This document shows positions 6,595-10,005 of a stretch of DNA of 10,005 nucleotides, one piece after another. The stretch is from NCBI GenBank assembly GCA_934876235.1, contig CAKXKM010000050.1, positions 1-10,005 on the forward strand. Reading direction: 5' to 3'. The stretch is from Collinsella sp. AF02-46-1. Its GTDB lineage: Bacteria > Actinomycetota > Coriobacteriia > Coriobacteriales > Coriobacteriaceae. The translations under genes and the position numbers were made by a program. The first letter of the stretch is position 1. Every line of letters begins with the position of its first letter. Below the pieces are notes generated by a model. It was given only the letters and a program-made list of their open reading frames with translations. It did no database searches and was not told the DNA's origin.

Positions 6595-7285
6595 CGAGCA
6601 GATGGCTGCTAGTGAGGGCCTGGGCTTTGTGCCCTACACCCGTCCGACCGGCACCGATACGGTCGAGCCGCTCAAGATCGGTGTGCTCATCAGCGGTTCG
6701 GGTACCAACCTGCAGGCGCTGATCGATCTGATCGCCGCCGGTAAGCTCAACGCCTCGATTGAGCTTGTGGTGTCGAGCCGTCCTTCGGCTAAGGGTTTGC
6801 AGCGCGCTGAGCGCGCGGGCATCCAGACGCTCACGCTGTCCAAGGATGTCTATGCCGACCCTATTGCCGCCGACGAGATCATCGCGCACGAGCTGCTCGA
6901 GCGCGGCTGCGAGTACGTGGTGATGGCCGGCTATATGCGCATGGTGCACACACCGCTGCTGGCGGCGTTTCCCAACCGCGTGGTCAACTTGCATCCGGCG
7001 CTGCTGCCGAGCTTTACCGGTGCGCATGCGATTGACGATGCCTTTGCGCGCGGCGTCAAGGTAACTGGCGTGACCGTGCATTTTGCCAACGAGGTCTACG
7101 ACAACGGTCCCATCATCGCCCAGCGTGCGCTGGCTGTCGAGGAGGGCTGGGATGTCGACGCGCTCGAGGAGCACATCCACGCGATTGAGCACGTGCTGTA
7201 TCCCGAGGTCGTGCAAATGCTCGCCGACGGCCGCGTCCACGTGCTGGAGAGCGGCAAGGTCGCAATTGATGCGCCCCGCGTCTAG
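6584..7285 (+). CDS. purN: Phosphoribosylglycinamide formyltransferase PurN
   Basis: PurN moves a formyl group from 10-formyltetrahydrofolate to GAR, giving FGAR. The formyltransferase fold starts at KIGVLISGSGTN (31-42), the phosphate-binding loop. The catalytic residues Asn135 and His137 are seen in NLHPALLPSFTGAH, with TVHF at 164-167 and Asp173 in DNGPII. The 233-residue product is longer than the usual 190-220 because about 30 residues precede the fold; no later ATG exists before the core apart from Met7, so the extension seems real. The start lies inside purM (11-base overlap) with only a weak AAGG 12 bases upstream, so translation probably depends on ribosomes ending at purM. A strong terminator follows 32 bases after the stop. 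Confidence 0.96.
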   Translation: MSANEQMAASEGLGFVPYTRPTGTDTVEPLKIGVLISGSGTNLQALIDLIAAGKLNASIELVVSSRPSAKGLQRAERAGIQTLTLSKDVYADPIAADEIIAHELLERGCEYVVMAGYMRMVHTPLLAAFPNRVVNLHPALLPSFTGAHAIDDAFARGVKVTGVTVHFANEVYDNGPIIAQRALAVEEGWDVDALEEHIHAIEHVLYPEVVQMLADGRVHVLESGKVAIDAPRV

Positions 7286-7317
7286 CGGCGCACAGTACAA
7301 TTTAGTTGAGTGGTCAG

Positions 7318-7360
7318 GGTGGTCATTGGCGCCAAGGCGCGCGTGGCCACCTTTTGTTTT
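7318..7360 (+). terminator. Rho-independent terminator after purN
   Basis: GGTGGTCA (7318-7325) pairs with TGGCCACC (7344-7351) with one G-T wobble, and an inner GCGC/GCGC stem closes the loop. TTTTGTTTT follows at 7352-7360. It ends the purF-purM-purN run. Confidence 0.85.
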
Positions 7361-7363
7361 GGG

Positions 7364-7392
7364 TAGTCATCGGGGACGTTCCTGAATGACTA
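7364..7392. repeat. GGGAC-core palindromic element with TAGTCAT arms
   Basis: TAGTCAT (7364-7370) and ATGACTA (7386-7392) are perfect 7-base inverted arms around a 15-base centre that holds GGGACGTTCCT at 7373-7383. The same 11-mer recurs at 7898-7908 and inverted at 7952-7962, with quite different arms. It sits between the purN terminator and the EIIA ribosome site. There is no T-run, so it is not a terminator. Confidence 0.7.
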
Positions 7393-7410
7393 GGTGAGAG
7401 AGGTGAGCGC

Positions 7411-7875
7411 ATGGCGGATAACGAAGCGCTGTTTACGCCTGAGCTGGTGTTTTTTGATTGGGAGTGTGCGACGCCGGGTGAGGTGTTTGCGCAACTCGAG
7501 AGTGAGCTTGCTCCGCGCGGCTACATTGCCGACGGTTGGCTCGACGCCGTTCGCACGCGCGAGGATGCCTATCCCACGGGTCTTGCCATGCCGGCGGCAA
7601 ACATTGCCATTCCGCATACCGATCCGGGGTTTGTGGCCAAGCCCTATATCGCGGTGGTGAAGCCCTCCGCGCCCGTGACATTTAACGCTATGGCTGGCAT
7701 GGGCGCTCCGGTGCCGGCGCAGATCGTCATCAATCTGGGCATCGCCGAGCCGGGCGGCCAGGTCGAGGCTCTGCAGGCGCTCATGAACATCTTTATGGAC
7801 GCCGATGCCGCAGCCGACGTGCTCGGCCAGACCACGCCGCAGGGCATGGTCGACGCCATCCGCCGCCACTTCTAA
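7411..7875 (+). CDS. PTS sugar transporter EIIA protein (fructose/mannitol/galactitol EIIA family), stand-alone
   Basis: EIIA domains accept phosphate from HPr on a His and pass it to EIIB during sugar uptake. This is a 154-residue single-domain cytosolic protein. YPTGLAMPAANIAIPHTD at 54-71 contains the expected phosphorylated His69 and is closest in feel to galactitol-type (GatA-like) EIIA. The C-terminal half, with LGIAEPGGQVEALQALMNIF, matches the family. No EIIB, EIIC or sugar enzyme gene is adjacent, so it either works with a transporter elsewhere or has a regulatory role like PtsN; the sequence does not decide. AGAGGTG at 7399-7405 precedes the ATG by 5 bases. No strong promoter is visible between the purN terminator and this gene. 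Palindromic elements flank it on both sides. Confidence 0.88.
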   Translation: MADNEALFTPELVFFDWECATPGEVFAQLESELAPRGYIADGWLDAVRTREDAYPTGLAMPAANIAIPHTDPGFVAKPYIAVVKPSAPVTFNAMAGMGAPVPAQIVINLGIAEPGGQVEALQALMNIFMDADAAADVLGQTTPQGMVDAIRRHF

Positions 7876-7885
7876 GGTGGGGCTA

Positions 7886-7974
7886 AGCCGGCACCTAGGG
7901 ACGTTCCTTATGTGCCGGCACTTGGGGACTGTCCCTAACTGCCGGCAGAAAAGGAACGTCCCTAACTGCCGGCT
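7886..7974. repeat. Tandem GGGAC-core palindrome array with exact 27-bp period
   Basis: The 8-base near-palindrome TGCCGGCA occurs four times at 7886, 7913, 7940 and 7967 (the first begins with A and the last ends with T), each exactly 27 bases apart. The three 19-base segments between them are related: GGGACGTTCCT at 7898, GGGACTGTCCC at 7925 and AGGAACGTCCC at 7952, the third being the first inverted. Each TGCCGGCA is thus an arm shared by two neighbouring hairpins. There is no T-run, so it is not a terminator. Confidence 0.8.
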
Positions 7975-7991
7975 GCCAGAGCTGTCCCCTT

Positions 7992-8032
7992 TGCACCAAA
8001 ATGGTGCAGATTAACCTGTCCCCAATGCACCA
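7992..8032. repeat. GGGAC-core palindromic element with TGCACCA/TGGTGCA arms
   Basis: TGCACCA at 7992-7998, TGGTGCA at 8002-8008 and TGCACCA at 8026-8032 alternate in orientation. The segment between the last two holds AACCTGTCCCC (8013-8023), the inverse of the GGGGACAGGTT near purF. Another TGTCCCC lies just before the first arm at 7983-7989. With the preceding array it fills most of the 224-bp gap between the EIIA and foldase genes. Confidence 0.7.
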
Positions 8033-8052
8033 AGCGTGCCGCGGGGGCTGCG

Positions 8053-8064
8053 TTGTGACACAAT
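8053..8064 (+). promoter_or_regulatory. Candidate extended -10 / palindrome before the foldase gene
   Basis: TTGTGACACAA at 8053-8063 is a perfect 11-base palindrome that overlaps a TG-n-CACAAT extended -10 (8056-8064), 35 bases before the foldase ATG. No matching -35 box is seen. It could be a promoter, an operator or chance. Confidence 0.25.
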
Positions 8065-8099
8065 GGCGTTTGTTCGATTCGTTATGCGAAAGGCCAACT

Positions 8100-9323
8100 A
8101 TGGCAAATAAGAAAAAGAACCCCGCACTCGAGCCGACGCCCGAGCAGCAGGCTCGCGCCGCCTCCAGCTCTCGTAAGAAGCAGCGCAAGACCTATGTGTC
8201 CAAGACCGTCAAGATCATCCTGGTGGTCATCGGCGTGCTGGCGATGCTGCTTTCCGTCTCGGCCATGGCGTGCTCCGGCCTGATGTCGCAGACCGAAAGT
8301 GCCAGCTCGGGCTATAAGCTTACTGGTGGCGTGGCTGCTACCATCAATGGCACCAACCTCACCGAGGACACCGTGACCAAGCAGATCATGAGCATGCGTA
8401 CGTCCTACGGCTACACCAAGGACAAGGACTGGGCGCAGTACCTGGTCGACAACGACCTCACGCCCAAGAAGTATCGCAAGCAGCTCATTGACTCCTACAC
8501 GCAGCAGATTCTGCTTCAGCAAGCGCAGAAGGAAAACGGCGTGACCGTCTCGGACGAGGAGGTCGAGAAGGCCTGGAAGGACGCCTGCAAGAGTGCCGGC
8601 GGCGCCAAGGCCTTTAAGAAGACGCTTAAGACCTATGGCTACACCGAGGACACCTACAAGGACTCGCTCAAGGAGAGCCTGGCACAGCAGAAACTCAAGG
8701 ATGCGGTAGCACCCACAAGCAAGCCCAAGGACAGCGAGATCGTCGATTACATCAACGAGAACCTGTCCAACTACAATGACGCCCGTCGCTCGTCGAATAT
8801 TCTGATCAAGGTCGATTCCGACGCTTCCGACGAGGACAAGGCCGCTGCCAAGGCCAAGGCGCAGGAGTGCCTGGACAAGATCAACTCCGGCGAGCTGAGC
8901 TTTGAGGACGCCGTAAAGCAGTACTCCGACGATACCGGCTCCAAGGATAAGAAGGGCGATGTGGGCTGGGACAAGCTCACCACCTTCGTCGACAGCTACC
9001 AGGCGGCGCTCGAGGTGCTCAATAAGGGCGATGTGAGCGACGTCGTCGAGTCGACCTATGGTTACCACATCATCAAGTGCACCGACTACTTCCATGTCGA
9101 TAATCAGGTCGATGACATTAAGCAGGTGCCCAAGGACATCAAGAAGTACGTCTCCAACGTGGTGAAGACACAGGCGGAAAGCACCGCGTATAGCGAGTGG
9201 CTGGAGCAGTACAAGAAGGACGCCGACATCACCGTTAACCCCATGCCCAAGGACGTGCCCTATAACGTCAGCCTGAAGGGCGTCACCAAGAGTTCGACTG
9301 ACGATTCGTCGACGACTGAGTAA
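8100..9323 (+). CDS. Membrane-anchored PrsA/SurA-like foldase with a parvulin (PpiC) domain
   Basis: This is a peptidyl-prolyl isomerase/chaperone, likely acting outside the membrane on secreted proteins. The 407-residue product has a basic cytosolic tail (1-35), a transmembrane anchor at about 36-59, a SurA_N-like helical region at about 75-205, and a parvulin domain at about 226-330 (SNILIKVDS, then FEDAVKQYSDD, KGDVGW and YGYHIIK), then a charged, Ser/Thr-rich end. Cys58 sits where a lipobox would be (AMAC), but the -3 residue is Ala and the preceding tail is too long for a normal lipoprotein signal, so I favour an uncleaved anchor. AAAGG at 8089-8093 lies 6 bases before the ATG at 8100. 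An in-frame ATG at 8001 would run the gene through the repeat at 7992-8032 and has no ribosome site. The yqeY-like gene follows 54 bases later. Confidence 0.88.
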   Translation: MANKKKNPALEPTPEQQARAASSSRKKQRKTYVSKTVKIILVVIGVLAMLLSVSAMACSGLMSQTESASSGYKLTGGVAATINGTNLTEDTVTKQIMSMRTSYGYTKDKDWAQYLVDNDLTPKKYRKQLIDSYTQQILLQQAQKENGVTVSDEEVEKAWKDACKSAGGAKAFKKTLKTYGYTEDTYKDSLKESLAQQKLKDAVAPTSKPKDSEIVDYINENLSNYNDARRSSNILIKVDSDASDEDKAAAKAKAQECLDKINSGELSFEDAVKQYSDDTGSKDKKGDVGWDKLTTFVDSYQAALEVLNKGDVSDVVESTYGYHIIKCTDYFHVDNQVDDIKQVPKDIKKYVSNVVKTQAESTAYSEWLEQYKKDADITVNPMPKDVPYNVSLKGVTKSSTDDSSTTE

Positions 9324-9328
9324 TCATG

Positions 9329-9354
9329 GGGCGGTGCCCGCGCGAGTGCCGCCC
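9329..9354 (+). other. GC-rich intercistronic hairpin
   Basis: GGGCGG (9329-9334) pairs with CCGCCC (9349-9354) around a 14-base loop in the short gap between the foldase and yqeY-like genes. No T-run follows, so it may modulate transcript stability rather than end transcription. Confidence 0.35.
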
Positions 9355-9377
9355 ACGCTATTGAGGAGGATTTGCAG

Positions 9378-9821
9378 ATGACCAACGAAGAGCTGCAGAA
9401 GGAAATGATCGCGGCCATGAAGGCTAAGGACAAGGTTCGCCTGTCCATCATTCGCCAGGTCAAGGCCGAGGTGAAGAATATCGAGGTCAACGAGCGCCGC
9501 GATGTGACCGAGGAAGACGTCAACAGCATGATCAAGCGTCTGATTAAGCAGACGAGCGAGACGCTGGAGATGTCCATCAAGGCTGGCACCGACCAAGAGC
9601 GTACCGACAACCTGACCGAGCAGGTTAAGATTCTGGAGAGCCTGCTGCCCGCGCAGGTTTCGGGCGAGGAGCTCGAGGCCCTGATCGAGCAGGTTATCGC
9701 CGAGCTGGGCGCCACGTCCAAGAAGCAGATGGGCCAGGTCATGGGCGCTCTGGGCAAGGCCACCGGTGGCAACTTCGACAAGCCGGCAGCAGCAAAGATC
9801 GTCGGCGCGAAATTGGCGTAA
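9378..9821 (+). CDS. YqeY-family protein (GatB/YqeY domain)
   Basis: This is a small cytosolic protein of the YqeY family, related to the C-terminal tail domain of GatB, the tRNA-dependent amidotransferase subunit. The 147-residue length is normal. The N-terminal helical part (MTNEELQKEMIAAMKAKD, then RLSIIRQVKAEVKNIE) and the later LLPAQVSGEELEALI, GATSKKQMGQVMG and AAKIVGAKLA segments fit the family. Its exact role is not established; a link to tRNA amidation is inferred from the domain only. AGGAGGA at 9364-9370 lies 7 bases before the ATG at 9378; a TTG at 9372 is too close to it. It is probably co-transcribed with the foldase gene and ends at the terminator at 9853. Confidence 0.92.
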   Translation: MTNEELQKEMIAAMKAKDKVRLSIIRQVKAEVKNIEVNERRDVTEEDVNSMIKRLIKQTSETLEMSIKAGTDQERTDNLTEQVKILESLLPAQVSGEELEALIEQVIAELGATSKKQMGQVMGALGKATGGNFDKPAAAKIVGAKLA

Positions 9822-9852
9822 GTGCCGGCCGACACATAGTTGATGTTGAGGG

Positions 9853-9885
9853 GGGGCGTGACCATTGCGGTCGCGCCCCTTTTTT
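9853..9885 (+). terminator. Rho-independent terminator after the yqeY-like gene
   Basis: An 11-base arm (9853-9863) pairs with 9869-9879 with one G-T wobble around the loop ATTGC, and six T follow (9880-9885). It is strong and well formed. Confidence 0.92.
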
Positions 9886-9898
9886 GATGGCAGCTGAA

Positions 9899-9993
9899 GG
9901 GCACACAATTGGGACACAATTAAAATTGTGCCCACATACCCGGGACAAAATTAAAACTGTACCCAAATATTGGCCATAATTTAATAATTACCC
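9899..9993. repeat. Tandem AT-centred palindromes, 30-31-bp period, at the window edge
   Basis: Three units, each an imperfect inverted repeat with a GG-start and CCC-end around an AATTAAAA-like centre, begin at 9911, 9942 and 9972. The first unit pairs GGGACACAATT with AATTGTGCCC; the second reads GGGACAAAATT...ACTGTACCC; the third is more degenerate. A half unit, GGGCACACAATT, precedes them at 9899. AT content is far higher than in the flanking genes. The window ends 12 bases after the last unit, so the run may continue. Confidence 0.65.
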
Positions 9994-10005
9994 AAAAAGT
10001 GACAA

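Noticed and set aside
7886..7974. CRISPR array suggested by regular repeats with equal spacers
   Set aside because: The repeat is only 8 bases and self-complementary, the spacers are related to one another and partly palindromic, and no cas gene is present.
8001..8099. Longer foldase starting at an upstream in-frame ATG (8001)
   Set aside because: That stretch lies in the TGCACCA repeat, has no ribosome site, and encodes a sequence unlike the basic tail that starts at 8100 behind AAAGG.
8253..8276. Lipoprotein signal at Cys58 of the foldase
   Set aside because: The sequence AMAC has Ala at -3 where Leu, Val or Ile is expected, and about 35 residues precede the hydrophobic segment.

Overview
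The window looks like chromosomal DNA from a high-GC anaerobic actinobacterium, most likely class Coriobacteriia and close to Collinsella. This is inferred from codon usage (strong G/C third positions), clear Shine-Dalgarno sites, the purine gene set, a class B sortase and an orphan PTS EIIA. I cannot confirm the species. No tRNA, rRNA, integrase, transposase gene or true CRISPR array is visible.

Layout. Bases 1-2056 (+) hold purE, a class B sortase with a long cytosolic tail, and a divergent MoaE-like protein. A symmetric hairpin at 2087-2125 ends this block and also ends the convergent gene from the right. Bases 2147-3376 (-) encode a multi-pass membrane protein of the CmpB / 'putative ABC transporter permease' type. 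A 286-bp divergent intergenic region carries a good promoter for it and a perfect -10 box for purF. Bases 3663-7285 (+) are purF, purM and purN, closed by a strong terminator at 7318-7360. A small stand-alone PTS EIIA gene follows (7411-7875), then 224 bp of intergenic repeats, then a membrane-anchored PrsA/SurA-like foldase (8100-9323) and a YqeY-family protein (9378-9821) with a strong terminator.

How the genes work together. PurF makes phosphoribosylamine (step 1 of IMP synthesis), PurN formylates GAR (step 3), PurM closes the ring to AIR (step 5) and PurE converts N5-CAIR to CAIR. The window therefore carries most of the early purine pathway in two transcription units, but purK, purD and purL are not here. 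The sortase and the foldase both act at the outer face of the membrane, but no sortase substrate is encoded nearby.

The most unusual content is intergenic. Several short elements share a GGGAC-type core (often GGGACGTTCCT or GGGGACAGGTT), and each core is flanked by inverted-repeat arms whose sequence differs from locus to locus. They lie at 5332-5372, 7364-7392, 7886-7974 (a tandem run with an exact 27-bp period) and 7992-8032, with a possible relative at 1579-1620. A second, AT-rich set of palindromes with a 30-31-bp period lies at 9899-9993 and may run past the right edge. These look like REP/MITE-type dispersed elements, but the variable, complementary arms deserve genome-wide comparison.
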